From Nocardiopsis dassonvillei_B (GTDB lineage Bacteria > Actinomycetota > Actinomycetes > Streptosporangiales > Streptosporangiaceae), in NCBI RefSeq assembly GCF_964273065.1, contig NZ_OZ186815.1:3162001-3226000 (forward strand): DNA of 64,000 nt. Direction: 5' to 3'. The notes under the pieces are model-generated. The model did no database searches. It saw only the letters and a list, made by a program, of their open reading frames with translations, and was not told the DNA's origin. How positions within the stretch are numbered: the stretch's first letter is position 1; the number at the start of each line of letters is the position of its first letter. Below are positions 16,931-25,738 of the stretch, in pieces. The translations under genes and the position numbers were made by a program.

Positions 16931-16952
16931 CCCCATCCCCTCGGGGATCGGG
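16931..16952 (+). terminator. weak hairpin after the zincin gene
   Basis: Stem ATCCCC/GGGGAT (16935-16940 with 16943-16948) around a 2-nt loop, extended by three more G-C pairs beyond one mismatch. It lies 40 bp after the stop codon; there is no U-run. Confidence 0.4.
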
Positions 16953-17134
16953 TCCCACTTCGGGGGCTCTCCGTGCGCGGTCGGCCGACCGGACGGGACC
17001 CGAATTCCCGCGCGGAACCCCGTGCTCCCGCATTTCCGCAGTGGGAGCGGGGAAGGCTCCGGATACCGGCGGGGACGGCTGATCCCGTGACCCGATGTTC
17101 CATTACCCCCAGCAACGAATCAGACACGAATTCC

Positions 17135-17150
17135 TTGCAATGCCTTGCAA
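17135..17150. promoter_or_regulatory. paired TTGCAA motif upstream of the MFS gene
   Basis: TTGCAA-TGCC-TTGCAA: each half is itself a palindrome and the whole is a 16-bp dyad, 82 bp upstream of the MFS start in an otherwise ordinary leader. A small operator is plausible; the regulator is unknown. Confidence 0.35.
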
Positions 17151-17231
17151 CGTGGCGCGCGTTCCGGGACGGTTGGTCATTGGGACACGACACAGCGTGA
17201 TTTCAACCCTGTAACAGTAAGGGAGTGCCGG

Positions 17232-18539
17232 ATGGCCAATCCGCGCCTCGACGAGACGCCTGACAACGAGGGTCACAAGCCTTCGTCCCCCCCGCAGGAC
17301 GCTTGGCGCAGCAGCTACCGCGAGGTCATGGCGCTCGGGGAATTCCGCGCCGTCTGGTCGGCCCACATCCTCTCCACGGTCAGCACCAACCTCCTCAACA
17401 TCGCAGCGAGCATCCTGGTCTACCAGATCACCGGCTCCCCGCTGGCCGCGGGTTTCACCATCGCCCTCGGCTTCCTCCCCCCGCTCATCGCCGGACCGTT
17501 CCTGTCCGGCCTCGCCGACCTCTTCCCCAGGCGCCAGGTGATGGTGGTCTGCGACCTGCTGCGCGCGGTCCTCATCGCCGCGGTCGGCATCCCCGGTCTG
17601 CCGCTGTGGGCGGTCTGGACCCTGCTGTTCTGCTCGGTGCTGCCCGCGATCCCCTTCGCCGCCGCCCGCGCCGCGATGATGACCGAGATCGTCCAGGGTG
17701 AGCGCTACGTCGCCAGCACCGCCATCATCCAGCTGACCTCCCAGGTGGGCATGCTGGTGGGCTTCATGGCGGGCGGCTTCACCTCGGGCCTGTTCGGCCC
17801 GCACGCCACCGTGATGTGCAACGGAGCGCTGCTGGTGGTGACGGCGCTCATCGTGCGGTTCGGGGTCAGGGCGCGGCCCGCGCCGGAGCGCCCGGAGAAG
17901 GAGGAGGGCGGCGGTTTCCTCGCGATGACCATCGGCGGGGCCAAACTGGTCTTCGGCGACCCGCGGCTGCGCACGCTCGCCCTGATGGCCTGGCTGGCCG
18001 GGCTGTACATGGTCCCCTACGGGCTGGCGACCCCGCTGGCGGCCGAGGCGGGCGGCGGGGAGGCGGCGGCCGGGGTCGTCATGGCGGGGACGTCGATCGG
18101 CGCCCTCACGGGCGGCCTGGTCCTGACCCGCCTGGTGCCCCCGGTGACCCGGCTCAGGCTGCTGGGACCGCTGGCCGTGCTGGCGTCGGTCCCGCTGCTG
18201 GTGTGGCTGTTCGACCCGCCGCTGTGGCTCATGGTCGTCGCGCTCGCGGTGTCCGGTGCCAGCGGCGCCTACCAGTTCGTGGCCAACGCCGCGTTCGTGC
18301 TGTGCGTGCCGCCGGACGGCCGGGCCCTGGCCTTCGGCCTGGTCGCCTCGGGCCTACAGGTGGCCCAGGGGCTGGGCATCCTCGCGGGCGGCTTCTTCGC
18401 CGAGTTCTTCGGCACCGGAACGGTCGTGGTGGGCGCGGGAGTGCTGGGAATCGCGTTCGCGCTGCTGCTGGTCCTGCCCTGGTCGCGGATGAGCGACGAG
18501 GTCACGCGCAAGATGGCGGAGAGCGACTCCCCGGCCTGA
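17232..18539 (+). CDS. MFS transporter (EntS-like exporter group)
   Basis: 435 residues from the ATG at 17232 (AAGGGAG 7 nt upstream). About 45 hydrophilic residues precede TM1, including FRAVWSAHILSTV at about 43-55. Twelve TM segments follow, with a central cytoplasmic loop near 215-230 (RPAPERPEKEEGG) between TM6 and TM7. The opening and the GLADLFPRRQVMVVCDLLRA motif fit the MFS subfamily that includes enterobactin exporter EntS and macrolide-type efflux proteins. Direction (export) is inferred from the family. Confidence 0.85.
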   Translation: MANPRLDETPDNEGHKPSSPPQDAWRSSYREVMALGEFRAVWSAHILSTVSTNLLNIAASILVYQITGSPLAAGFTIALGFLPPLIAGPFLSGLADLFPRRQVMVVCDLLRAVLIAAVGIPGLPLWAVWTLLFCSVLPAIPFAAARAAMMTEIVQGERYVASTAIIQLTSQVGMLVGFMAGGFTSGLFGPHATVMCNGALLVVTALIVRFGVRARPAPERPEKEEGGGFLAMTIGGAKLVFGDPRLRTLALMAWLAGLYMVPYGLATPLAAEAGGGEAAAGVVMAGTSIGALTGGLVLTRLVPPVTRLRLLGPLAVLASVPLLVWLFDPPLWLMVVALAVSGASGAYQFVANAAFVLCVPPDGRALAFGLVASGLQVAQGLGILAGGFFAEFFGTGTVVVGAGVLGIAFALLLVLPWSRMSDEVTRKMAESDSPA

Positions 18540-18584
18540 GCCCGCGCCGTCCCCCGGCCCTCCGCTTCCCCGGTTCCCGCACGG

Positions 18585-18616
18585 CCCGCCCCGGGAGGGG
18601 TCTCCCTAGGGGCGGG
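18585..18616. terminator. hairpin between convergent MFS and PspC transcripts
   Basis: Stem CCCGCCCC (18585-18592) with GGGGCGGG (18609-18616), with an inner GGGAG/CTCCC extension. It lies about 45 bp after the MFS stop and can serve both strands. Confidence 0.6.
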
Positions 18617-18743
18617 GCCGGCGGGCGGCGGGGTCGGTGCAGCGCTCACCGGAGGTCTCGCGCTCCTCCTCGGCCTCGTGGTCGGGCCGCTGGGCGCGGA
18701 GCTCGCGCCGCTCCCACCCCGGATGTGCTCTGAGGGTCCACAT
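18606..18743 (-). CDS. possible 45-residue ORF coupled to the PspC gene
   Basis: The stop codon of the PspC gene and an ATG share one base (TGATG, 18745-18741), an arrangement typical of re-initiation. The ORF encodes 45 very charged residues (many Arg/Glu, EAEEERETSGE) with no hydrophobic segment. Its stop lies inside the shared terminator hairpin. It may be a genuine small partner of PspC or only a chance frame. No homologue is recognised. Confidence 0.3.
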   Translation of the reverse strand: MWTLRAHPGWERRELRAQRPDHEAEEERETSGERCTDPAARRPRP

Positions 18744-19003
18744 CAGTTCTGTCCCGGCTTTCCCTGGAAGTTGCGGATGATCTGTTCGAGCATCGAGTAC
18801 TGCTCGCCCTCGGCCGGCATGATCAGCAGCGCGAGGATGTACACGAAGACGCCGCTGAAGCCGAGCACGGTGAGGACCACGAACACCAGGCGGACGATGT
18901 TGGCGTCGATGCCGAAGTAGTCGGCGATGCCGCCGCACACACCCGCCAGGAAGCGGTTGTCGTTGCTGCGTCGGAAGCGCTTGCCCTGGAGTTTCTCGTT
19001 CAT
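18743..19003 (-). CDS. PspC-domain membrane protein
   Basis: 86 residues from the ATG at 19003. KRFRRSNDNRFLAGVCGGIADYFG (about 9-32, shown here in part) is the PspC domain hallmark, ending in GVCGGIADYFGID. A TM region (LVFVVLTVLGFSGVFVYILA) lies near 40-60, followed by IMPAEGEQ. In Proteobacteria PspC works with PspA in envelope stress; many actinomycetes have such short stand-alone PspC proteins of unknown role. No pspA is near. The long frame upstream of the ATG is not used. Confidence 0.88.
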   Translation of the reverse strand: MNEKLQGKRFRRSNDNRFLAGVCGGIADYFGIDANIVRLVFVVLTVLGFSGVFVYILALLIMPAEGEQYSMLEQIIRNFQGKPGQN

Positions 19004-19215
19004 GTCCTCAGCCTGCCCGCCCGCGGCGGGATTTCCCATCGGGGAGAGCCCTGGAGCGCCCCTGACATCCCCCCGACGCCCCTGACGGGGCCCGGAGGCG
19101 CCCCCTTGGGGGGCACGGCGGTTGGACGCGGGCGGCGCCTCCGGCGTTCCCCGTGTCCGGTGAGTCATGGAGCACACTACGGGCCGGGTACGACGAACGG
19201 CGGCCGCCGGGAGGA

Positions 19216-19818
19216 TCAGCGCGGGGCGTAGACCTCGCCCAGGACGCGGAACGCGTCGCGGATCCGGGCCCGGATGCGCTCGGCGTCCTCCTCCTCGGAA
19301 TAGCGCAGGTGGCGCATGGTGTGCCGCATGACGGCCATCGCGGTCACGGCGGCCAGCTGGGGCCGGTCCGATTCGGGCGGCTCGCCCAGGCGCTCGGCGA
19401 TGGCCCCGGCCATCACCTGTTCCATGTCGTGGAACCGGGCGAGCACCCCGGGGACGAGCTGGGGCTCCCGGTCCATCAGCAGCTTGCGCAGCCGCATCTC
19501 CTCGCGCTGGGCGGCCAGGTCCTCGGTGTCGAGGAGGAACGCGATCAGCAGCACGATGAGGTCGTCGGTGAAGTCCCCGGTGGGGCCGCCCGCGGCGAAC
19601 TCCCGGGTGGCGTCCTCGTCGAGCGTCCCGGGGAGCCTGCCCAGGAGGGCCTCCTCCTTCGTCCCGAAGTAGTTGAAGAAGGTGCGGGTGGAGACCCCGA
19701 CCTCGGCGGCGATCTCCTCCACGGTGACGTTCTCGAGCCCGTGCTCGAGCGCGAGCCGTACCGCGGCCTCCCGGAGGGAGCGCCGGGTCGCCGCCTTCTT
19801 GCGCTCGCGCAGCCCCAT
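19216..19818 (-). CDS. TetR-family regulator
   Basis: 200 residues from the ATG at 19818, preferred because GGAGGAG lies 4-10 nt upstream; an in-frame GTG at 19848 has no ribosome site. The TetR helix-turn-helix is VTVEEIAAEVGVSTRTFFNYF (about 29-49). The ligand domain follows, with DLIVLLIAFLLDTEDLA and EEMRLRKLLMDREP. It is followed downstream by the PspC gene (gap 212 bp). No divergent target is coupled to it; the secreted protein gene at 20299 is the nearest plus-strand gene, 480 bp away. Confidence 0.88.
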   Translation of the reverse strand: MGLRERKKAATRRSLREAAVRLALEHGLENVTVEEIAAEVGVSTRTFFNYFGTKEEALLGRLPGTLDEDATREFAAGGPTGDFTDDLIVLLIAFLLDTEDLAAQREEMRLRKLLMDREPQLVPGVLARFHDMEQVMAGAIAERLGEPPESDRPQLAAVTAMAVMRHTMRHLRYSEEEDAERIRARIRDAFRVLGEVYAPR

Positions 19819-20298
19819 CCGCTCCTCCTCCCTCCGATCCTCGGTCACCTGACGTGCTCCTCTCCCGGCCCCGGCCGGTCCTCGCCGCGCGCTCCCCGTC
19901 CGGGACCGCGCCCGCCGGTCACCGGCCGACCGCCGGGGGCGGGCCTCGGCGATGACGGGGGTCTCCTCGTCACTGTGCCAGCAACGGGGCGCTCAAAGGT
20001 ACTTGCGGGGCGCCCGGCGGGCCGCGGCCGGGTCCGGATTCCCGGCGGTCCGGCACGGAACGCGGCGCCGGGGAGGACTTCGGTCCCTCACTCCGCCCCG
20101 GAGACATTTCTCCGGCCTCTTCGAAAAGGATGACCGGAACATCAGCCAGGAAGGAAAGAAACCTCTCCCGCGCATATCCGGAAAAGCTGGAGAAAACACC
20201 ACACGCCCGCGCCTCCGGCCGTACAGTCTCCTCAGCGGTTGCCGCTTTCCCCTTCATTTCGGACATCGGACCCCGGTCCGTCATTTCAAGGAGCACCT
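19819..20298. other. 480-bp intergenic region
   Basis: Upstream of both the TetR gene (minus) and the secreted protein gene (plus). The part from about 20100 to 20200 is clearly less GC-rich than its surroundings, as expected for a promoter. CGGACC-CC-GGTCCG (20267-20280) is a small dyad just before the AAGGAG ribosome site of the secreted protein gene. No ORF here has a plausible start and composition. Confidence 0.5.
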
Positions 20299-20820
20299 GT
20301 GGCGCAGAAAAAGTTCCGGGCCGCTCTCGTCGCGGCGGCGGTCCTGGCCGCCCTCGTCACCGCCCCCGCTCCCGCGCAGGCGGCCTCCACGAGCGGCGCC
20401 CTGATGATCACGCACGTGCGGCCCAACGCCTCCGGTGCGGACGTCAAGGACAACAGGCAGGTCAACCTGAACGGCGAGTACTTCATCCTCAAGAACGTCT
20501 CGACCAAGACGGTCGACCTCTACGGATACGTCCCCGACATCACGACCAACACCTACGGACGCCCCCTGCCGTCCTACCGGCTCCCGGCGGGCGCCCGCGT
20601 GTACGTGCACACCGGCAGCGGCACCAACCACAGGGACGCCCAGGGGAACCACCACGTGTACCGGGGCTACGGCCGCCACGTGCTGCCCAACGACGGCACC
20701 ACCCGGAACCCGAACATCCGGCTGAAGAAGCCGGGCTCGCGCGACGACAACACGTCCACCGGGTCCATCAGCTCCTGTGACTGGAGCAGGGCTGCGGACG
20801 GCCGGACCTACGGCTGCTGA
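20299..20820 (+). CDS. secreted lamin-tail-domain protein
   Basis: 173 residues from the GTG at 20299 (AAGGAG at 20288-20293). A signal peptide is clear: AQKKFR, hydrophobic AALVAAAVLAALVTA, then APAQAA cleavage near residue 28. The mature part fits a lamin-tail (LTD) fold: NLNGEYFILKNVSTKTVDLYGY, GARVYVHTGSGTN and VLPNDGTTRNPNIRLKKPGS. LTD domains in bacteria occur on secreted nucleases and wall proteins. Here the domain stands alone and ends with Cys residues (SSCDWS, YGC) that could form a disulfide. Function unknown. Confidence 0.82.
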   Translation: MAQKKFRAALVAAAVLAALVTAPAPAQAASTSGALMITHVRPNASGADVKDNRQVNLNGEYFILKNVSTKTVDLYGYVPDITTNTYGRPLPSYRLPAGARVYVHTGSGTNHRDAQGNHHVYRGYGRHVLPNDGTTRNPNIRLKKPGSRDDNTSTGSISSCDWSRAADGRTYGC

Positions 20821-20874
20821 GCCCGGCCCCGGCCTCCGCCCGGCCCGGACACCGTACGACCGCCGTCGGCGCCG

Positions 20875-21181
20875 GTGGCCGGGTCCGGGACCGGGAGCGC
20901 GGCGGGCGACGACCGCTACGGCCGGGCGCCCGACGCGGCGTTCGCGGCCGCGGCGGAGCCCCGGTACGCGCCGACCGTGCCGGGGACGGCGCACCCGGGT
21001 TCAGCGACGCCCCGTTCCCACCGCCCCGGTCCCGTCGCCGACGGACTCCCCGGGCCGGGAGGAGACGGCCCGGATCGCCGAGGCGGCCTGCCCGGCCTTC
21101 CTCGACGCGACGCTGAACGGGGCCGGCGCCGACGTCGCCGCGGCCCTGTCGGGGCTGGGCGGGGTCACTCCGGAGCCGTAG
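20875..21181 (+). pseudogene. frameshifted remnant of an unidentified (lipo)protein gene
   Basis: Two adjacent segments have strong coding composition in different frames. Frame A from about 20875 to 21000 reads GRAPDAAFAAAAEPRYAP and TVPGTAHPG. Frame B from about 21010 to the stop at 21181 reads EETARIAEAACPAFLDATLN, ending SGLGGVTPEP. Joining them needs one base gained or two lost near 21000. No start or signal peptide remains. The end overlaps the convergent LysR gene by 17 bp. I do not recognise the family. A sequencing error would also explain it. Confidence 0.5.
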
Positions 21182-22061
21182 GCCGCACCGCCGCCGGGAG
21201 CGGGGGCGGCGCCTGGCCGTACACCTCGGCGAGCAGGGCCACCGCCGCGTAGGTGGAAGGGTGCGGGTCGTGCGACCGCCAGATCACCCGGACCGGGATG
21301 GTGGGCGCGTCGCGCACGGGGCGGAACACGATGCCGTCGCGGCGGTACTGGGCGACCGTGCCCTCGGCCGTGATGCCGACGCAGCGGCCGGTGGCGATCT
21401 CGGCCAGCCAGTCGTCGATGTCCTGGGTGTGCTCCAGCGCCGGGCGGCGGTCGGCGGGCCACAGGTCGGCGGTGGTGGTGCCGGTGCGGCGGTCGACGAG
21501 GACCCGCCGGTCGGCGATCTCGTCCAGGCGCACGGACCTCCGCCGGGCCCAGGGGTCGTCGGAGGCCAGGGCGCAGAAACGGCGCTCGTGTCCCACGACC
21601 GCGCCGTCGAACCGGCGCCCGTCCACGACCGCGCGCACCAGGGCGAGGTCGCAGGCGCCCTCGGCCAGCCCGGCGGTGGGGGTGTTGGTGCGGACCAGGT
21701 GCAGTTCCACACCGGGTTCGCGGGCGGCCCACAGGCGCTGGAAGCGTCGGGTGTGGCGCCCCACCGCCGACCAGGCGTGGCCCAGGCGCAGGCGGCGGTG
21801 GCCCGCGGTGGCCTCCTGGACCAGGCCGTCGACCTCGTCCAGGACGGTCCTGGCCCGGGCCAGGACCCGCCGCCCGGCGGGGGTGGGGGTGACCTCGCGG
21901 CTGGTGCGGTGCAGCAGCCGGGTGCCCAGCGCCCGTTCCAGGGCGGCCAGGCCCCGGGACACCGCGGCCTGGGAGACCCCCAGGTGCAGGGCGGCGTCGG
22001 TGAAGGTCCCGGTGTCGGCGATGGCGACCAGGCAGCGCAGGTGGCGCAGCTCCACATCCAT
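21165..22061 (-). CDS. LysR-family regulator
   Basis: 298 residues. The start at 22061 (MDVELRHLR) is chosen because TACGCT (22068-22073) lies exactly 6 nt upstream with no Shine-Dalgarno; the ATG at 22103 lacks support. The N-terminal helix-turn-helix (FTDAALHLGVSQAAVSRGLAAL) is typical. The effector domain (about 90-290) has the usual alternating strands. The protein and even its leader are closely similar to the LysR gene at 29121, so they are paralogues. It is divergent from an EamA transporter, its probable target. Confidence 0.88.
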   Translation of the reverse strand: MDVELRHLRCLVAIADTGTFTDAALHLGVSQAAVSRGLAALERALGTRLLHRTSREVTPTPAGRRVLARARTVLDEVDGLVQEATAGHRRLRLGHAWSAVGRHTRRFQRLWAAREPGVELHLVRTNTPTAGLAEGACDLALVRAVVDGRRFDGAVVGHERRFCALASDDPWARRRSVRLDEIADRRVLVDRRTGTTTADLWPADRRPALEHTQDIDDWLAEIATGRCVGITAEGTVAQYRRDGIVFRPVRDAPTIPVRVIWRSHDPHPSTYAAVALLAEVYGQAPPPLPAAVRPTAPE

Positions 22062-22087
22062 GCGTTCAGCGTATACAGCAAGCGTCA

Positions 22088-22104
22088 CATGCATTTTGCG
22101 CATG
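22088..22104. promoter_or_regulatory. candidate LysR box between LysR and EamA genes
   Basis: CATGC-N7-GCATG dyad (T-N11-A type) in the 68-bp divergent spacer. LysR proteins usually bind such a site to control both directions. Confidence 0.4.
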
Positions 22105-22129
22105 CTCGGCCGGGCCGCATGATCCGGTC

Positions 22130-23170
22130 ATGGAGACATCGACGGAGGAGCTCCCGGCGGACGCGGCCGGGGTCGGGGCCGGAGCCGGACGGCACGCGGC
22201 AGGCGGGCGCGGGCGCCTGGCCGGCACGGCGGTGATGCTGGGCGGTGGGGTGTCCAACCAGGTGGGGGCCTCGCTGGGGGCGCTGGCCTTCCCGGTGATC
22301 GGCCCGGCCGGGGTGGTGGCGGTGCGCCAGTGGGTGGCGGCCGCGGTGCTGTTCGCCGTGGCCCGGCCCCGGCTGCGGGGACCGGTCCGGGAGCAGTGGC
22401 GGCCGATCGTCGCCATGGGCCTGGTCTTCGGTTGCATGAACCTGGCCCTGTACTCGGCGGTGGACCGCATCGGGCTGGGCCTGGCGGTGACCCTGGAGTT
22501 CCTCGGGCCGCTGGCGGTGGCGCTGGCCTCCTCGCGCCGGTGGACGGACCTGGGGTGCGCGATGGCCGCCGGCGGCGCGGTGGCGGTGCTGATGCGCCCG
22601 CAGCCCAGCGGCGATCACCTGGGAATGGGGCTGGCGCTGGCGGCCGCGGCCTGCTGGGCGGCGTACATCCTGCTCAACCGGACGGTGGGGCGGCGGGTGC
22701 CGGGGATCGAGGGCTCGGCCGCGGCGGCGGGGGTGTCCGCCCTGGCCTTCCTGCCGGTCGGGGCGTGGGTGCTGTGGCACCAGCCGCCGACGTGGGCGGC
22801 GCTGGGCTGCGCGGCGGCGGCGGGACTGCTGTCCTCCACGGTGCCGTTCCTCGGCGACCTGTACGCGCTGCGGCGGGTGCCGGCCCGGTTCTTCGGCCTG
22901 TTCATGAGCGTCCACCCGGTGATGGCGGCGCTGGCGGGGCTGGTGGTCCTCGACCAGCGGTTGGCGTGGCCGGACTGGGCGGCGATCGCCGCGGTGGTGG
23001 CGGCGAACGCCGTGGGCGCCTCCGGGGCGGGCCGCCGGTGGACACGGCCCGACGCCGGGCCCCGCCCCACCGGGCGGCGGAGCGGGGCCGGCGGGATCAG
23101 AGCAGGAACAGCCCGATCGTCCAGACGGTGGCGAAGGCGGCCGTGCCCTCGATCGCGGTCGCCACGCTGA
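22130..23170 (+). CDS. EamA/DMT-family transporter (RhtA-like)
   Basis: 346 residues with ten TM segments in two EamA repeats (about 30-160 and 165-300). Features include GPAGVVAVRQWVAAAVLF in the first half and LLSSTVPFLGDLYALRRVPARFF in the second. The RhtA/YddG-type subfamily exports amino acids or small metabolites. The last about 40 residues are Arg/Pro-rich and overlap the convergent GntP gene by 74 bp, so the natural end may have been lengthened by loss of a stop. Regulation by the divergent LysR is likely. Confidence 0.85.
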   Translation: METSTEELPADAAGVGAGAGRHAAGGRGRLAGTAVMLGGGVSNQVGASLGALAFPVIGPAGVVAVRQWVAAAVLFAVARPRLRGPVREQWRPIVAMGLVFGCMNLALYSAVDRIGLGLAVTLEFLGPLAVALASSRRWTDLGCAMAAGGAVAVLMRPQPSGDHLGMGLALAAAACWAAYILLNRTVGRRVPGIEGSAAAAGVSALAFLPVGAWVLWHQPPTWAALGCAAAAGLLSSTVPFLGDLYALRRVPARFFGLFMSVHPVMAALAGLVVLDQRLAWPDWAAIAAVVAANAVGASGAGRRWTRPDAGPRPTGRRSGAGGIRAGTARSSRRWRRRPCPRSRSPR

Positions 23171-24458
23171 GCGTCCGGTAGGCGGTCGCCACCGGGATCC
23201 TGCTCAGCTGGGACACCACCCAGAAGTAGGAGTCGTTGGCGTGCGAGACGACCATCGCGCCCGCGCCCACCGCCAGCACGCTCAGGACCGTGCCCTCCGG
23301 GGAGCCGAGCCCGAGGGAGCCCAGTATCGGTGCGATGAGCGCCGAGGTGCTGACGATCGCCACCGTCGACGACCCCTGGGCCGTCTTGAGCGCGGCGGCG
23401 ATGAGGAACGGGACCGCGAGCCCGATCCCGAGGCCGCTCAGGTTCTCGGAGAGGAAGCCGGTCAGCGGCGAGGCGGCAAGCACGGCGCCGAAGGCGGCAC
23501 CGGCACCGGTGATGAGCAGGATCGGGGCCGAGACCCGGATCGACTCCTGGACGTGGTCGTTGAAGCGCTCCAGCCTGCCGTGGCCGCGCAGCAGCAGGAC
23601 GGCGACGGCCAGGCCGACGATGAGCGCGATGACCGGGGTCCCCAGGAACGACAGGACGTCGAAGGCGGCGCCCTCGCCGATCGGGCGGCCCGGCAGCTTG
23701 ACGACCGAGGAGGTGCAGATCAGCGCCAGCGGGACCGCGATCGGCAGGAACGAGACGAAGGCGTTGGGAAGCCGGCCGTAGCTCGCGCGCAGTTCCTCGT
23801 AGGACTGCTCGGTGAGGTCGTCGTCGCTCTCGGCGGGCAGCGGGGTGAACCGCTTGCGGGAGAACGTGCTCGCGAAGAGCAGTCCGGCGAGGGCGGCGAC
23901 GGCGGCCACCGGCAGGCCGAGGGCGATGATCATGCCCAGGTCGTCGGAGGCGCCGAGGTTCTCGGCGGCGGCCAGCGGGCCCGGGGTCGGCGGGACCATG
24001 GTGTGCGTGGCGTACAGGCCCGTCATCAGGGCGATCGAGGTGGCCAGGGTGGACACGCCGGTGCGCAGGGTCACGGCCTTGCGCAGCGAGTTGAGGATGA
24101 CGTAGCCGGAGTCGCAGAACACCGGGATGGAGACGATGTAGCCGATGAGGGACATCGTCAGGTTCGGGAAGCGGGTGCCGAGCACCTTGATGAGCGCCTC
24201 GGCCATCGCGATCGCGGCGCCGGAGCGCTCCAGGATCACGCCGATCATGGTGCCGAACAGGATCACCAGGCCGATGTTGCCCAGGGTGTTGCCGAAAGCG
24301 GTCGTCACGGTGGTGACGACCTCGCCCGTCGGGATCCGGAAGGCGAAGGCGCCGACGAGGGCGGCGCCGATGAGCGCGAGGAAGGGGCTGACCTTCCAGC
24401 GCGCGGTGACGAGCACGATGGCCGCCACCAGGAGGAGCAGGATGAGCAACGAGATCAC
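23097..24458 (-). CDS. GntP-family glycerate/gluconate:H+ symporter
   Basis: 453 residues, GTG start with AAGGA 8 nt upstream. The sequence is an intact GntP/GntT permease: FGTMIGVILERSGAA, TLATSIALMTGLYATHTMVP, PTPGPLAAAENLGA, and VSHANDSYFWVVSQ near the C-terminus, all family hallmarks. Twelve to fourteen TM segments. It starts 12 bp after the glycerate kinase stop, in one operon with the kinase and the CdaR-type regulator, so glycerate is the most probable substrate (inference from context). Confidence 0.92.
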   Translation of the reverse strand: MISLLILLLLVAAIVLVTARWKVSPFLALIGAALVGAFAFRIPTGEVVTTVTTAFGNTLGNIGLVILFGTMIGVILERSGAAIAMAEALIKVLGTRFPNLTMSLIGYIVSIPVFCDSGYVILNSLRKAVTLRTGVSTLATSIALMTGLYATHTMVPPTPGPLAAAENLGASDDLGMIIALGLPVAAVAALAGLLFASTFSRKRFTPLPAESDDDLTEQSYEELRASYGRLPNAFVSFLPIAVPLALICTSSVVKLPGRPIGEGAAFDVLSFLGTPVIALIVGLAVAVLLLRGHGRLERFNDHVQESIRVSAPILLITGAGAAFGAVLAASPLTGFLSENLSGLGIGLAVPFLIAAALKTAQGSSTVAIVSTSALIAPILGSLGLGSPEGTVLSVLAVGAGAMVVSHANDSYFWVVSQLSRIPVATAYRTLSVATAIEGTAAFATVWTIGLFLL

Positions 24459-24470
24459 GGTCGGTGTTCC

Positions 24471-25667
24471 TTATGCGTGCGGGTGTGCGAGGCGGGGGGC
24501 GAGGAGGCGGCAGCAGTTGGCCGCCGTCCACTCGATGTCGGCCAGGACCTCCTCGCGCATCCGCTCCAGGGAGCGCGGCCCCCGGGCGGTGGAGAAGGCC
24601 GCGGTGACCCCCGAGTCCCGGAGCTCCTCGGGGGTGACCGAGACGTCTCCGGCGATGACCACGACGGGGGCGCCCGCCGGGGCGAGGCGGCGGACCGCGT
24701 CGACGACCTTGCCGCCCAGGGACTGTCCGTCGAACCGGCCCTCCCCGGTGAGGACCAGGTCGGCGTCGGCCATGAGCCGTTCGGCGTCCAGGACCTCGGC
24801 GACCATGCGGGAGCCGGGGACGGCCTCGGCCCCCAGCAGGGCCGTGAGCGGGGCGGGCAGGCCGCCCGCCGCGCCCATGCCCGGGCGGTCGCGGACGTCG
24901 TCCCCGGTGGTCCGGGCGAGCACGTCGGCCAGCCGGTCCAACCCGTTGTCCAGGACGCGCACGTCGTCGGGGCCCGCGCCCTTCTGCGGGCCGAACACGG
25001 CGGCGGCCCCGCGCTCGCCGACCAGGGGGTTGGTGACGTCGCAGGCGATGCGCCAGCGCACGGCCCGGGCGCGCGGGTCGAGTCCGGAGGTGTCCAGCCG
25101 GTCCAGGCCGGTGAGGCTCCCGCCCCCGTCGGGGAGCTCCGCTCCGTCCCGGTCCAGCAGGCGGGCGCCGAGCGCGCGGAGCAGGCCGGTGCCGCCGTCG
25201 GTGGTGGCCGATCCGCCGATGCACAGGAGGATCTCCTCGACCCCGGCGTCCAGCAGGGCCGTGACCAGGGGCCCGATCCCCCGGGTGGTGGCGGCCAGCG
25301 GACGCGGGGGGACGTCGGAGACCAGCGGCAGGCCGTTGGCCTCGGCCGCCTCGATGATCCCGGTCCGGCCGTCCGGCGACAGGCCGTAGCGGGCGCGCAC
25401 CGGCCGGCCCAGTGCGTCGGTGGTGTCCACCGTGAGCGCTTCGGTGCCCCAGGCGCCCAGGAGCGCGTCGAGGGTCCCCTCGCCTCCGTCCGCGAACGGC
25501 AGGGGGCGGACGTCCACCTCGACGCCCGCCGAGGAGAAGGCGTCGCGGACTCCGCGCTCCATGGCCGCGGCCACGTCCACGGCCCGGGCGCTGCCCTTGA
25601 AGGAGTCCGGGACGATGGCGACGCGGACGGGAACGCCCTGGTCATGTACGTGCAACGCGATGGACAT
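24471..25667 (-). CDS. glxK: glycerate kinase
   Basis: 398 residues from the ATG at 25667. Family landmarks: VAIVPDSFKGS (about 16-26), PFADGGEGTLDALL, IIEAAEANGLPLV, CIGGSATTDGGTG, GPQKGA, and VLTGEGRFDGQSLGGK. This is the GlxK/GarK family (class II glycerate kinase), which phosphorylates D-glycerate to 2- or 3-phosphoglycerate and feeds glyoxylate/tartronate or sugar-diacid breakdown into glycolysis. Upstream is the CdaR-type regulator (71-bp gap), downstream the permease (12 bp). Length is slightly above the usual 375-385 because of an N-terminal extension. Confidence 0.94.
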   Translation of the reverse strand: MSIALHVHDQGVPVRVAIVPDSFKGSARAVDVAAAMERGVRDAFSSAGVEVDVRPLPFADGGEGTLDALLGAWGTEALTVDTTDALGRPVRARYGLSPDGRTGIIEAAEANGLPLVSDVPPRPLAATTRGIGPLVTALLDAGVEEILLCIGGSATTDGGTGLLRALGARLLDRDGAELPDGGGSLTGLDRLDTSGLDPRARAVRWRIACDVTNPLVGERGAAAVFGPQKGAGPDDVRVLDNGLDRLADVLARTTGDDVRDRPGMGAAGGLPAPLTALLGAEAVPGSRMVAEVLDAERLMADADLVLTGEGRFDGQSLGGKVVDAVRRLAPAGAPVVVIAGDVSVTPEELRDSGVTAAFSTARGPRSLERMREEVLADIEWTAANCCRLLAPRLAHPHA

Positions 25668-25738
25668 GACGCAGAGCCTAGGAAGAAACCCCCGTGCGAT
25701 TCGACGGTGTCTCGCCCAGTCTTCCTGTGACTTCCTGT

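Noticed and set aside
23241..25730. 829-codon plus-strand frame
   Set aside because: Antisense to the GntP permease and glycerate kinase genes, which have clear families.
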